Origin: Thalassospira sp. ER-Se-21-Dark
GTDB lineage: Bacteria; Pseudomonadota; Alphaproteobacteria; Rhodospirillales; Thalassospiraceae
Reading direction: 5' to 3'
Assembly: GCF_017922435.1 (NCBI RefSeq)
Contig: NZ_VDEZ01000004.1
Coordinates: forward strand, 1 to 64,000
Length of the DNA stretch: 64,000 nt
Part shown: positions 1 to 10,949 of the stretch, piece after piece
Numbering within the stretch: the first letter of the stretch is position 1
Layout of the letters: every line of letters begins with the position of its first letter
Notes under the pieces: model-generated
The model's input: only the letters and a program-made list of their open reading frames with translations
Told to the model about the DNA's origin: nothing
The model's database searches: none
Made by a program: the position numbers and the translations under genes

Positions 1-115
1 CGGTGGCCATAGCGGCCGGGAACCACCTGATCCCTTCCCGAACTCAGAAGTGAAACCAGCCTGCGCCGATGGTACTTTGTCTTAAGGCACGGGAGAGTAG
101 GTCACCGCCGGGCCT
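1..115 (+). rRNA. rrf: 5S ribosomal RNA, 5' end cut by window
   Basis: The sequence carries the conserved 5S core: the CCGAACTCAGAAGTGAAAC block, the CGCCGATGGTACT block and the GGGAGAGTAGGTC block, in order. The 3' end CCGCCGGGCC should pair with a 5' end of which only CGGTGG lies in the window, so a few 5' nucleotides are missing. It is followed by an initiator tRNA, the usual order at the end of alphaproteobacterial rRNA operons. Confidence 0.95.
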
Positions 116-160
116 TCCAAATACAGCAACATATTCCCTATAAACACACACCAAACATCA

Positions 161-188
161 AACGCCGCATCACTCCAGACGCGGCGTT
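161..188 (+). terminator. hairpin between 5S rRNA and tRNA-fMet
   Basis: An 8-bp perfect stem (AACGCCGC / GCGGCGTT) with a 12-nt loop lies 46 nt past the 5S gene. It is followed by ATCTGTTT, which is not a strong T-run, so it may be a partial terminator or a processing signal that still lets transcription reach the tRNA. Confidence 0.5.
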
Positions 189-231
189 ATCTGTTTAAAC
201 GCCAAGCGCCAAAACAGAATGCACCCACTGA

Positions 232-308
<77 letters not shown>

Positions 309-316
309 AAACAACA

Positions 317-345
317 AACCCCGCCATCCGGCGGGGTTTTGTCGT
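317..345 (+). terminator. rRNA operon terminator
   Basis: A 9-bp perfect stem (AACCCCGCC / GGCGGGGTT) with a 4-nt loop is followed by TTTGTCGTTTT. It starts 8 nt after the tRNA CCA end and is a standard intrinsic terminator. Confidence 0.85.
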
Positions 346-518
346 TTTAGTCTTGGGAAAAGGATTTGAACCTCTGATCTTCCTGCGTTCTGAGCCTGTG
401 CTCATAACTTGAAGGCTGAAGACGTCAAGAAAACGTGCCAGTGGCACGTTTTTAGTCTGAAGGTCGAGCACGGCGAAGCCGCGCGCAGACTGCAGAGGTT
501 CAGCCACATGCGCCAAAC
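346..518. repeat. scrambled tRNA-fMet-like fragments; no gene
   Basis: Positions 361-377 are the exact 17-nt reverse complement of the tRNA-fMet T-arm (279-295). Positions 400-419 are a degenerate direct copy of its anticodon-arm-to-variable region (263-283). Short further matches (CTGAAGGTC, CAGAGGTTCA) occur near 458 and 494. A small hairpin (432-450) lies between them. The open reading frame across this stretch on the minus strand only reflects the tRNA-like sequence and is not called. It may be the debris of recombination or integration at the tRNA. Confidence 0.55.
432..453 (+). terminator. hairpin with T-run
   Basis: AACGTGCC and GGCACGTT pair as an 8-bp stem around a 3-nt loop, followed by TTT. 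It lies within the tRNA-like debris and may be a second terminator of the rRNA operon or, on the other strand, of the gene ending at 519. Confidence 0.5.
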
Positions 519-1406
519 CTAATCCCCCGCAACCACCTCATCGACAACACCGGATGCTATAAGCTCTTCCACCTCCGGGAACCAAATCCCGGTATGCGGG
601 GTGAGGAAGACTTGCTTGAGGAAGCTTTCGGCAATGCCCTGGCTGCGATAGAAGGTGATTTCCTTTTCCTGCTGGCCCTTGATGTCATAAAGCGGGACGG
701 GGTAGTTCAGCTCAACCCGGTATTGATGGAAACCAAGCCGCCCGTTCGGGCCAAGGTAACGTTTGGCGCCGCCAATAAAGGCGGTTGTGCAGGCAGAACT
801 GCAGGCGTCAAACACATAGGTGTCCAAGCCTCGATCCCGGATCAGGAAGCCCACACCGCGCCCTTCATAGACATGCCCGCCATCACTGTGCAGCACGATG
901 CCGGTCACACCCGGATTTTCATCGAGCAAAGCGGCCAACCGCTGCGCCATACCCAGTGCAAAAGTGCCGGTGATGTGAATGCGGGTGTTATCGGGGCTAA
1001 GCGTCAGCGCATACTGGCTGGCGCGGGCATCTTCCAGCTCGGTCAGGTTGACCGGAATAAACTTCTCCGGGGCAAGGGCACGGAAAGACGCCGCGATACT
1101 GAGTGCGGTAAAGACCAGAGAAAGCCCGACCACCCCATAGGTCACAACGGTCCAGATATTGGCAAGAATGCTCGATTGATGTTGGGTGGCGCGCAGCACA
1201 CCGACCACCTGCCAGACAAAAACAACGCCATGAAAAAGAAGAATAAACGCAACCGTCGCGATCAGCGCCGGGATGCGATCAGCGATATAGGGCGGGAGTG
1301 TATAGCGATCAGCAAACAGGATCAGGGCACGGATCAGGATCAGGTTGACGCAGAGCGCGAATAACAGCGCATGCTTTCCGTGCCAGTGAGCGCGTAGATA
1401 TCCCAA
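519..1406 (-). CDS. membrane-anchored ClpP/crotonase-fold protein (COG3904-like)
   Basis: The 295-residue protein starts with about four hydrophobic helices (residues 10-130: around 15-33, 44-70 and 88-110 are clearest). A periplasmic or soluble domain resembling predicted ClpP-like periplasmic proteins follows. Signatures are a GIVLHSDGG turn near residue 185, then DACSSACTTAFIGG near 210, where the serine/cysteine-rich segment sits where the nucleophile helix of the ClpP fold lies, then a GFHQY strand. A proteolytic role is inferred from the fold only. It is monocistronic, between the rRNA operon and the accessory block, and its base composition matches the host chromosome. Confidence 0.75.
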   Translation of the reverse strand: MGYLRAHWHGKHALLFALCVNLILIRALILFADRYTLPPYIADRIPALIATVAFILLFHGVVFVWQVVGVLRATQHQSSILANIWTVVTYGVVGLSLVFTALSIAASFRALAPEKFIPVNLTELEDARASQYALTLSPDNTRIHITGTFALGMAQRLAALLDENPGVTGIVLHSDGGHVYEGRGVGFLIRDRGLDTYVFDACSSACTTAFIGGAKRYLGPNGRLGFHQYRVELNYPVPLYDIKGQQEKEITFYRSQGIAESFLKQVFLTPHTGIWFPEVEELIASGVVDEVVAGD

Positions 1407-1736
1407 ATGCTTCTACCATTAAACGTGATAGGGACCTATTCCACGATACAAGCTTATCATTCTTACCGCCAATTCAAATAATCTGCGGGCGGCTGTTGGG
1501 CAGTATTGATTTTGGCCGCGCTTGAATACGTGATTCGTCGATCTAGCTACGATTAAACACCGGTAAGTTCGATGGCATCTATTAGTATTTTCTTGAGATT
1601 GTACAACTGGTGAAGGTACGCTCTGTGAGAAATGGCTGTTTGGGTTGTATCAGATGGGGCCGCGGACTTTGCTTCGGTGCCGGGGTCATAGGGATGTTGT
1701 GGCTGATAGTAAAAGTTAAAAAATTTGAGAGGAAAA
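1407..1736. other. 330-bp intergenic region, boundary of accessory block
   Basis: This separates the divergent ClpP-fold gene from the GHKL ATPase operon and should hold both promoters. Composition drops noticeably in GC along it, consistent with a boundary of transferred DNA. I see no clear -35/-10 pair, direct repeat of the tRNA end, integrase remnant or other gene in it. A good Shine-Dalgarno (GAGAGGA) closes it at 1727-1733. Confidence 0.5.
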
Positions 1737-3557
1737 ATGGCGGGGAATTGGGAATTTAACGAAGCTGATCCTTCAAGTGTGCGTGTAGGTGTAACGCAAA
1801 GAGATCAGTTCAATAACGATGATGTTGGTTTAACTGAAGCTCTAGTGCGAGAGGTTATCCAGAACTCGTCCGACGCGGGAGTTGGGGAGACTCCTGTAAA
1901 AGTTTGTTTCCAGCTCAAGAATCTAGACAGTGTCGAGAAAAACGAACTTTTGAGCAAATTTGAGAGTCTTGAGCCACACCTTTTGGCATGTGGACTGAAA
2001 TTACCACGTGGGTCAATGGATGACGTCCGCGTATTAGTTATTGAGGACTACAATACTAGAGGACTGACCGGAAGTTTTGAGAGCTTAGATAAAGACAACT
2101 TCGACAGTTTTTGGCGGGCGGTGGGAGAATCCGAAAAAAAAGGTGGCAAAGGTGGCCGCTGGGGGTTGGGGAAACTGGTCTATTCCTCTTCTTCTAGAGT
2201 TCGCTCCTTTTTTGGACTAACGGTACGCGAGGGTGAAGAAGAACTCTCAATAATGGGCCAATCAGTTCTCGCTAATCATAATTTGGGCGAGACTTATCAT
2301 CCTGCTCATGGGTTCTGGTTCTCTAGCCGGTCGGATAACTCACTTAAACTGCAGTTGCCCGTTCAAGATCCAGTTGAAAGTGAGAAGTTTAGAACGCTTT
2401 TCGGTGTTGAGCGTAAAAAACAACCGGGGCTGAGCATTGTTATCCCATACCTAATTGACGGAATTACTGAGGATGCCTTGATACGGGCAGTGCTGTCCAA
2501 CTACTACTTTCCTATTCTGGCTGGCCGACTGGAGGTTGAGGTTGGAGCGAAAATTATAGATGCAGCGACATTCCTAGACTTAGTTTCCGAAGTTCAGGCA
2601 GATAGCAAAAAGGTCCCATTCCAATTCATCAAAGATGTCAGCGACAAGTTGGCTGCAGAGGCGGAGTTTTCTTCGTCGGTAAGTTTGAGGCAAAGCAGAC
2701 TTAGCGAAGAACAGTTCTCAAATGACCAAATATCGGAAATGAAATCGAAATTTTCGGCCGGAAAACTCGTCCATGCATGCGTTCCGGTTTCAGTAAGCAA
2801 AATAAATGGTGATGTGCAAATAGGACATCTGGACTTGTTTTTAATGGGGGTGACAGACGAGGAGAGTCCATACTCTTTGTGCGCGAGAGGGCCAATTACA
2901 CTGCCAGGAGAGAAGTCATTCGTTGGAGCTATTGCCAGAGGGGCTATGGTCGCGCACGACGACGTCTTGGCAGAGTTTTTAGGTGATGCAGAAAATCCTG
3001 CCCACACAGCTTGGAATTCAAATGCCGAGAAGCTCAACGCACGGTGGAGTAAACCTCGAACGACTCTGACAGCTGTTCGACATTCCTTGCGCGACTTGTA
3101 CTCGTTGATCGCAGAGCAAGAGGAGATGGAAGATAGTGATGCACTAATAGATTTTTTCTCGTTGGTGGATAAAGGCAATGCGAAAAAGGATAAAAAAAAG
3201 AAAGTAAAAAAACCTAAGATAGATGTTCCAGCGCGTGAAGTAGCAATTCGGATTGTTGCGGCAAAAGGAGGTTTTACCATTGTGTCAGGACCTGGTGCAC
3301 TTACATGGGATTATCCCAGAAATATTCGTGTAAGGCTTGCATACGATATAATTGGAGCTGATCCCTTTAGGCAGCATAGTCCATATGATTTTGATCTGAA
3401 TAACAAACAGCAAATTGAGTTGGAATATGAAACAGGCAGCATCGATATAATAAAACCGAACGTGTTTGTTTATGAAGTTGACGATCCTGAATTCCGGCTT
3501 GAAGCAAAAGGGTTTGATACCCGTAGAGACTTGGTTGTGGATGCGAGGGCCGTCTGA
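1737..3557 (+). CDS. GHKL (HATPase) ATPase, putative defence operon gene 1
   Basis: A 606-residue protein with a GHKL-type ATP-binding fold at the N-terminus. Visible motifs are the N-box VIQNSSDAG (Asn43, Asp46), the G1-like VLVIEDYNTRGL (Asp104) and the G2-like GRWGLGK (140-146). The rest is not recognised: a middle region with a Lys-rich linker near residues 475-490 and a beta-rich C-terminus. The ATG at 1737 is chosen over an in-frame TTG at 1725 because GAGAGGA lies just upstream of it. Its stop overlaps the next start (TGATG), which indicates translational coupling. GHKL ATPases of MutL/Hsp90/MORC type recur in defence loci; here the neighbours are Dcm and Vsr. Exact function is unknown. 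Codon use is AT-richer than in the flanking genes. Confidence 0.85.
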   Translation: MAGNWEFNEADPSSVRVGVTQRDQFNNDDVGLTEALVREVIQNSSDAGVGETPVKVCFQLKNLDSVEKNELLSKFESLEPHLLACGLKLPRGSMDDVRVLVIEDYNTRGLTGSFESLDKDNFDSFWRAVGESEKKGGKGGRWGLGKLVYSSSSRVRSFFGLTVREGEEELSIMGQSVLANHNLGETYHPAHGFWFSSRSDNSLKLQLPVQDPVESEKFRTLFGVERKKQPGLSIVIPYLIDGITEDALIRAVLSNYYFPILAGRLEVEVGAKIIDAATFLDLVSEVQADSKKVPFQFIKDVSDKLAAEAEFSSSVSLRQSRLSEEQFSNDQISEMKSKFSAGKLVHACVPVSVSKINGDVQIGHLDLFLMGVTDEESPYSLCARGPITLPGEKSFVGAIARGAMVAHDDVLAEFLGDAENPAHTAWNSNAEKLNARWSKPRTTLTAVRHSLRDLYSLIAEQEEMEDSDALIDFFSLVDKGNAKKDKKKKVKKPKIDVPAREVAIRIVAAKGGFTIVSGPGALTWDYPRNIRVRLAYDIIGADPFRQHSPYDFDLNNKQQIELEYETGSIDIIKPNVFVYEVDDPEFRLEAKGFDTRRDLVVDARAV

Positions 3558-4330
3558 TGAGCAGTGCAAAAAGACGTATTAACTCGACCGGTCGAAAGCG
3601 TATCGGACAAGAAAGTATAAGCATCGAGTTCTTGGATGTGCAACCTGGCGATCCCGTTGCGGTAAAAATATCAATTTCACTTAAAAGCGGTGAGTTTCCA
3701 AGCGATGCCAACGTGGTATTCGAGGCCTATCATAGATCAACCACAATGCGTTTCGACTGTGGGACAGTTGGCCATCTCGTGATCCCCGACAAGATTCATC
3801 TTACAGATCTCGACCATAGTATGAGTATTCAGTTCAGATTGAAAGTCGTAGACCCCGATGTTGAACCTGGGAGGATATTGGGAGCTGCATCGCGTTTGAA
3901 GGCTAAAGATGAGGGAGATGTCGACGGGAGAAGAAGTTTCTTCCCGATTTTTTACCGAGATCTACGTCATGATGTTTGGAAGGTGGAAATTGAACAGGGA
4001 AGTCGTCCGGCACTGATTGTCAACAAGAGAATATCAGGTTTCACACATAAACTTTCGGCTAGCCCTATGATGCAGGCGATTTTGTTGCCAGCGGCATTAC
4101 GGTTCGTGCTTTTGGAGCTTGTTGAGACTTCGGATGATGGAGAAGAAGATGGTGAGCAAAGCTGGAAGGATGATTGGTTGGAATACTGTCGTTCTGAGTT
4201 GAATGTTGATGATGATCCGCGGGAGCTAGTCGGAGAGGATGAGAAAAATGATTGGATAGATGATGTTCTAATGAAGTTTTGTGAGAGTTACGCTTTCGTT
4301 CAGAACGTAAGAAAATCGGAGGAGGGTTGA
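3557..4330 (+). CDS. unknown protein, putative defence operon gene 2
   Basis: A 257-residue soluble protein that I do not recognise. The N-terminal part (about 1-115) is rich in predicted beta strands. It is followed by a mixed region and a very acidic C-terminal third (residues about 190-245 carry many Asp/Glu). There is no signal peptide or membrane segment. It is coupled on both sides: its ATG overlaps the stop of the ATPase gene, and its TGA overlaps the ATG of the next gene (TGATG at both junctions). It is therefore expected to be made together with both and perhaps to form a complex. AT-rich codon use matches the rest of the block. Confidence 0.85.
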   Translation: MSSAKRRINSTGRKRIGQESISIEFLDVQPGDPVAVKISISLKSGEFPSDANVVFEAYHRSTTMRFDCGTVGHLVIPDKIHLTDLDHSMSIQFRLKVVDPDVEPGRILGAASRLKAKDEGDVDGRRSFFPIFYRDLRHDVWKVEIEQGSRPALIVNKRISGFTHKLSASPMMQAILLPAALRFVLLELVETSDDGEEDGEQSWKDDWLEYCRSELNVDDDPRELVGEDEKNDWIDDVLMKFCESYAFVQNVRKSEEG

Positions 4331-5049
4331 TGCAGAAAGTTCTAAGGAAGCTGAACGACAAGGGTACGTATGAATTCCGTCAGTACATATTGTCGGGTGC
4401 TGTAGGAGAGCCTCCGTATTATTTACTTGAAGATAAAGAAACTTCATCGCCCTTGAAGCAGAAAGTTGCACTAGGATCAGGGGTGTTTGAAGATAGATAT
4501 CAGTTTGGAGTGTATCTAAACTCTTTACTTTCCGAGTTTAACCCTGCGGAAATAAGCGGTGACTCAGGTTTGTGGAATGCGTTGGCGCTGTTCTGGTTTG
4601 AGCGCATATGTCCAAAAATGCAAAATGGAGACAGAGATACTAAAAAAGAGTATAAATACATTCTGAGTGAAGATTTTAGGCATTATTACCGCCATCTGAT
4701 CCGGTCTCCTTGGCAATTAGTCAAGGATCACGGAGCATCTTCTCAGTTTTTGTTGATTTCACCTAAAAAAAGAAAGTTCCCGCTAAGTACGCAAGGTGAA
4801 ATATTTGAGCAGCTACTTGCTAGGCAGCAAATATTTGGGAGTAGTTCTATAATTAGGGCGGCAAACAAACTATATTTTGATCAGGTTTCTTTTCGCCCCA
4901 AGACTGGTGTCGCGGGAAGGGGCAGGGGGTGCGCGCAGCGCTTTGGTTTGGTGTTACGTCAACTCGCTCTCACATATGATGCAGAACAAATGTCAGAAGA
5001 GGCTTTGATTGGTATTTTACCCGGAGAGTTTGAGAGGTGGAAAACTTGA
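4330..5049 (+). CDS. unknown protein, putative defence operon gene 3
   Basis: A 239-residue protein without signal peptide or membrane segment and without a motif I recognise. It is mostly alpha-helical in appearance, with basic patches such as the KKRK run near residue 150 and a Gly/Arg-rich RGRG segment near 200. The ATG at 4330, overlapping the preceding stop, is preferred over the TTG at 4327 because GGAGGG lies at 4321-4326. It ends 13 nt before the convergent stop of the methyltransferase gene, so the two transcription units meet tail to tail. A nuclease or effector role for one of the two unknown genes is only inference from the defence context. Confidence 0.85.
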   Translation: MQKVLRKLNDKGTYEFRQYILSGAVGEPPYYLLEDKETSSPLKQKVALGSGVFEDRYQFGVYLNSLLSEFNPAEISGDSGLWNALALFWFERICPKMQNGDRDTKKEYKYILSEDFRHYYRHLIRSPWQLVKDHGASSQFLLISPKKRKFPLSTQGEIFEQLLARQQIFGSSSIIRAANKLYFDQVSFRPKTGVAGRGRGCAQRFGLVLRQLALTYDAEQMSEEALIGILPGEFERWKT

Positions 5050-5062
5050 AAGTATTTAGATA

Positions 5063-6610
5063 TTAGTGTTTCGAGACAAAATATGAGTAGAGTTTCATAG
5101 CTATCAGTCTTGCCAAGTAGGGTGGTACCGCATTCCCAACCTGAACATATTGCTCTGTCCGGTTGCCCTTAAAGAAATAGTTGTCTGGAAATGTCTGTAG
5201 GCGTGCCGCTTCTCGCACTGTAAGGCTACGGCATTGCAATGCATCAGGGTGAATAAAGTAATGGCCGTCCTTTGAAATATGGCTTGTTACTGTAGTTGCT
5301 GGTCTGTCAGCAATCTGTACGCGGAATCTGTCCGCAAACTTGCCTGTATCCCAGTTCTTATGGTTTGGGGCAAGCTCCTGCGGGAACTCGATTGCTTTGG
5401 GGGACCTGCCGACAAGATTCCCAAATATTGCTGCATACATGTAGCGACCAAGGTCCGATGCCATATGACCACGTGTTTCATGATTAGGTAGTCTTTTCAG
5501 TTTGGGGTCTTCAAGCCAGAGCCGAAGGTCTTGAATGCACTCTTCATGTAACTTGGTGCCAGATGTGTTTGTTCTGTCCAAGTCAGGGAACTCGGCGTAC
5601 TGCCTTTTCAGTTCAGCTAAAGCCTGCCGGAATTGATGCTGATCGAGTGTCTCAGGTAGGTTTGCGCAGCTATCAAGCAAAACAATCGCTTTAGCGACGG
5701 AAGTGTACCAGCTTTCGGGAGTGTCTTTCCGGCTTAGGCCGCTGCGCAGTTTGGGTAAGCTTCCCAGAACATGACATACAGTTGCCTGCACATCGACTTT
5801 GGTCAAAGCTGTTTCCGCTAACGAGTTTGATGACAACAGAATGTCCTTGCGGACCCCAACAATAATCACCCTATGGCGTGCTTGGGGAACACCGTAATCT
5901 TCCGCTCTGACAATGAATTCTGAGGGAGAGGGCATTACCCAATCGGTTTGTTGGTTGTTGGAATCTGAAAGTGAAAGAAGTCTGTAACTGTCATCCCCGC
6001 CTGCCGACTGCAAATCTAGCATGACCTGTTGAAAAATCCGGTCGCCCTTAACTGCAGAAGAGAGCATACCCTTTACGTTCTCCATCACGAATAGTGCAGG
6101 CTGGAGGTTTGAAAGGACATTCACGTACTCCTGATACAAGAAGTGGCGTTCGTCTTCATGGGGATGGTAGTCGGCTTTTCCCGCATTTCTGGAGCGTCCT
6201 ACAAGCGAGTAGGCTTGGCAGGGTGGGCCGCCTATAAGAACTGTATTACCCCCGTACTGTGCTTTTATTTCTTCCAGGCGTTTGTTGACAACCGCAGCAG
6301 TTTCCGGATGCCCCAATTCCATGAGAATGGCTTCGTGCTGGGCTTCCGCCCAATGATCGGGATAGAGTTTTTCCCAGTCAGGCTCTTCGGTATCGCCATT
6401 TAGAAAATCATAGTACTCGTCGGGAAAACCGTTTTCGAACTTGCGAAGAAAACTTCGCAAAGTCAGTGTGGCATGTGCAGATGGCTCTTTCTCGACCGAG
6501 AGCTCTATCTTGAAAGGCTTGTTGCCATCTGGTGTGCTGAAGGTGGAAAAACCTTCTCCTAGTCCTCCTGGGCCGGAGAACAGGTCCACTACGCCGATTT
6601 TCTGATTCAT
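5063..6610 (-). CDS. dcm: DNA (cytosine-5-)-methyltransferase, Dcm type
   Basis: A 515-residue C5-cytosine methyltransferase. All diagnostic motifs are present in order: DLFSGPGGLGEGF (I, residues 9-21), GGPPCQAYSLVGR with catalytic Cys131 (IV), MENVKGM with Glu177 (VI), VPQARHRVIIVG (VIII, QxRxR), SLTVREAARLQTFP (IX) and QVGNAVPP (X). A long variable segment between VIII and IX should hold the target recognition domain. The ATG at 6610 places motif I near the N-terminus; an upstream extension to 6694 would overlap the divergent vsr promoter and is rejected. It shares a 65-bp divergent promoter region with vsr. No cognate type II restriction enzyme is recognisable, so it may be an orphan methylase or may protect self DNA from the three-gene operon. 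Confidence 0.95.
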   Translation of the reverse strand: MNQKIGVVDLFSGPGGLGEGFSTFSTPDGNKPFKIELSVEKEPSAHATLTLRSFLRKFENGFPDEYYDFLNGDTEEPDWEKLYPDHWAEAQHEAILMELGHPETAAVVNKRLEEIKAQYGGNTVLIGGPPCQAYSLVGRSRNAGKADYHPHEDERHFLYQEYVNVLSNLQPALFVMENVKGMLSSAVKGDRIFQQVMLDLQSAGGDDSYRLLSLSDSNNQQTDWVMPSPSEFIVRAEDYGVPQARHRVIIVGVRKDILLSSNSLAETALTKVDVQATVCHVLGSLPKLRSGLSRKDTPESWYTSVAKAIVLLDSCANLPETLDQHQFRQALAELKRQYAEFPDLDRTNTSGTKLHEECIQDLRLWLEDPKLKRLPNHETRGHMASDLGRYMYAAIFGNLVGRSPKAIEFPQELAPNHKNWDTGKFADRFRVQIADRPATTVTSHISKDGHYFIHPDALQCRSLTVREAARLQTFPDNYFFKGNRTEQYVQVGNAVPPYLARLIAMKLYSYFVSKH

Positions 6611-6675
6611 TTGCACTGTATTTGCGATGTTGTGATTATGTTTTATCGTTATTCGGGATTGGTAGCACACTCGAG

Positions 6676-7098
6676 ATGGATATCGTAGACTCAAAGACGC
6701 GTTCGAGAATGATGTCGAACATTAAGGGCAAAAACACCAAGCCTGAAATGGTTTTACGGCGTGCTCTGCATCAAATCGGCTTTCGGTATGTTCTCCATGA
6801 CAAACGGTTGCCTGGCAAGCCGGACATGGTTTTTCCAAAGTACAGATCAGTTGTTTTCGTCCATGGCTGTTTTTGGCATCAGCATCAGGGGTGTAAGAAT
6901 GCGACTATGCCGTCTACGCGTCCAGATTTCTGGAAAAACAAGCTCCGAGGCAATGTCGTTCGTGACCGAGAGCGGATTGAGGAACTCAAGTATTTAGGTT
7001 GGCGGGTGTTGGTTGTTTGGGAATGCGAGCTTTCAAGAAACCAATTTGCCTACACAGTTGAAAACTGTCGTGACTGGCTTCTGGCCGGTCGAGATTAA
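6676..7098 (+). CDS. vsr: very short patch repair endonuclease
   Basis: A 140-residue Vsr endonuclease, which nicks 5' of the T in T:G mismatches left by deamination of 5-methylcytosine. Active-site elements align with E. coli Vsr with an offset of one residue: Asp50 (LPGKPDMV), His63 (FVHGCFW), His68. The conserved N-terminal SKTRSRMMSNI and the Zn-binding Cys/His pattern (GCFWHQHQGC) are also present. The ATG at 6676 starts at the conserved MDIVDSKTR; an upstream ATG at 6622 would add a non-homologous tail. It is divergent from dcm and protects its target sites from C-to-T mutation. Confidence 0.95.
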   Translation: MDIVDSKTRSRMMSNIKGKNTKPEMVLRRALHQIGFRYVLHDKRLPGKPDMVFPKYRSVVFVHGCFWHQHQGCKNATMPSTRPDFWKNKLRGNVVRDRERIEELKYLGWRVLVVWECELSRNQFAYTVENCRDWLLAGRD

Positions 7099-7140
7099 AA
7101 AAGAAAAACACCCCCGGCCGCACGACTGGGGGTGTTCTTA
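7095..7140. terminator. bidirectional terminator between vsr and katG
   Basis: A 9-bp perfect stem (AACACCCCC 7107-7115, GGGGGTGTT 7128-7136) has a 12-nt loop. Left of it lies an A-rich stretch that gives a strong T-run on the minus strand (for katG), and right of it TCTTATT for vsr. Confidence 0.8.
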
Positions 7141-7183
7141 TTCCGAAGCCCTAAAGCTCCAAATCACATCAGGCTATCCGCCC

Positions 7184-9844
<2,661 letters not shown>

Positions 9845-10855
9845 ATGTCTCATTCTTCAAAAGGCGCCATTTACATGGCTGCAGCAGCCAATCTGTTGAT
9901 TGCTGTCGCCAAGTTTGGCGGGGCGGCGATTACCGGCTCAGCCGCGATGATGTCGGAAGGTATTCATTCACTGGTCGATACCGGCAATCAGGGGCTTTTG
10001 CTTTTGGGGTTAAAGCTTTCAACCCGCGAGCCCGATGAACACCACCCGCTGGGATATGGCAAGGAAACCTATTTCTGGTCGTTTCTGGTGGCGGTGATGA
10101 TTTTCGGGCTGGGTGCTGGCGTTTCCATCTGGGAAGGGGTGGACAAGGTCATTCATCCGCATGCGCTTGATGTGCATGTGGTGGCAACGCTTGGCGGGTT
10201 TGCGGTTCGGACCTATCACGTTGTGTTTTCGATCCTGGCGATTGCGATTGTGCTTGAGGGCATGGCGTTTCGCACGGCGTATCTGGCCTTTCGGGCACAG
10301 AACCCCGGCATCCCGTTGATCAAGGCGGTACGCGGCAGCAAGGATCCGACGGTGTTTGTCATCCTGTTTGAGGATTCAGCAGCGCTTTTGGGGCTTGTTG
10401 TCGCCTGTGTCGGGATTGCTGCGGCGTATTTGCTTGAAATGCCGGTACTTGATGGGCTGGCATCGGTGATGATCGGGCTTATTCTGGCGGTGACGGCGTT
10501 TTTGTTGGCGGTTGAATGCAAGGGGCTTTTGATCGGTGAGAGTGCCAATAGCCAAAGCCGTAAAATGATTGCCGAGATGGTCGCGGCCATTCCCGGCATC
10601 CTTAAGGTCAACGAGATCGTGACCCTGCATCACGGGCCGCAAAGCCTGATGGTCTGTGTCAGTGTCGATTTTCAGGACAAGGTAACCTCAAAGCAGGTTG
10701 AAGCCGCCGTCAGTCGCCTTGAAAGCGATATCCGTGCGGCGATCCCGGAAGTCTCCAAGGTGTTTATTGAAGCGCAAAACTGGCGTTCGCATCAGGAACT
10801 GCTTGATCAGGCCGGAGATGCTGATGGCAACCCCGTTGCAGAGCGTCCGGCGTGA
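9845..10855 (+). CDS. cation diffusion facilitator family transporter
   Basis: A 336-residue CDF transporter exporting divalent metal (Zn/Fe/Mn type not determinable). TM segments begin at residue 8. The family signatures are SEGIHSLVDTGNQGLLLLG in TM2 and EDSAALLGLVVACVG in TM5, followed by DGLASVMIG, together providing the metal-binding acidic/His residues. A cytoplasmic C-terminal domain begins near residue 240 (MVAAIPGILKVNEIVTLHHG). The ATG at 9845 begins the conserved MSHSSKGAIYMAAAAN; an upstream in-frame ATG at 9791 adds a non-homologous tail. It is monocistronic. Confidence 0.93.
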   Translation: MSHSSKGAIYMAAAANLLIAVAKFGGAAITGSAAMMSEGIHSLVDTGNQGLLLLGLKLSTREPDEHHPLGYGKETYFWSFLVAVMIFGLGAGVSIWEGVDKVIHPHALDVHVVATLGGFAVRTYHVVFSILAIAIVLEGMAFRTAYLAFRAQNPGIPLIKAVRGSKDPTVFVILFEDSAALLGLVVACVGIAAAYLLEMPVLDGLASVMIGLILAVTAFLLAVECKGLLIGESANSQSRKMIAEMVAAIPGILKVNEIVTLHHGPQSLMVCVSVDFQDKVTSKQVEAAVSRLESDIRAAIPEVSKVFIEAQNWRSHQELLDQAGDADGNPVAERPA

Positions 10856-10949
10856 TCCCGACTTGGTACTGTTCCGCATCAGGGTGCATTGACCACAGGG
10901 CTTTGCAATAGTATGAGGAATAAAATCAACAACGAAATTCGAGGGCAGG

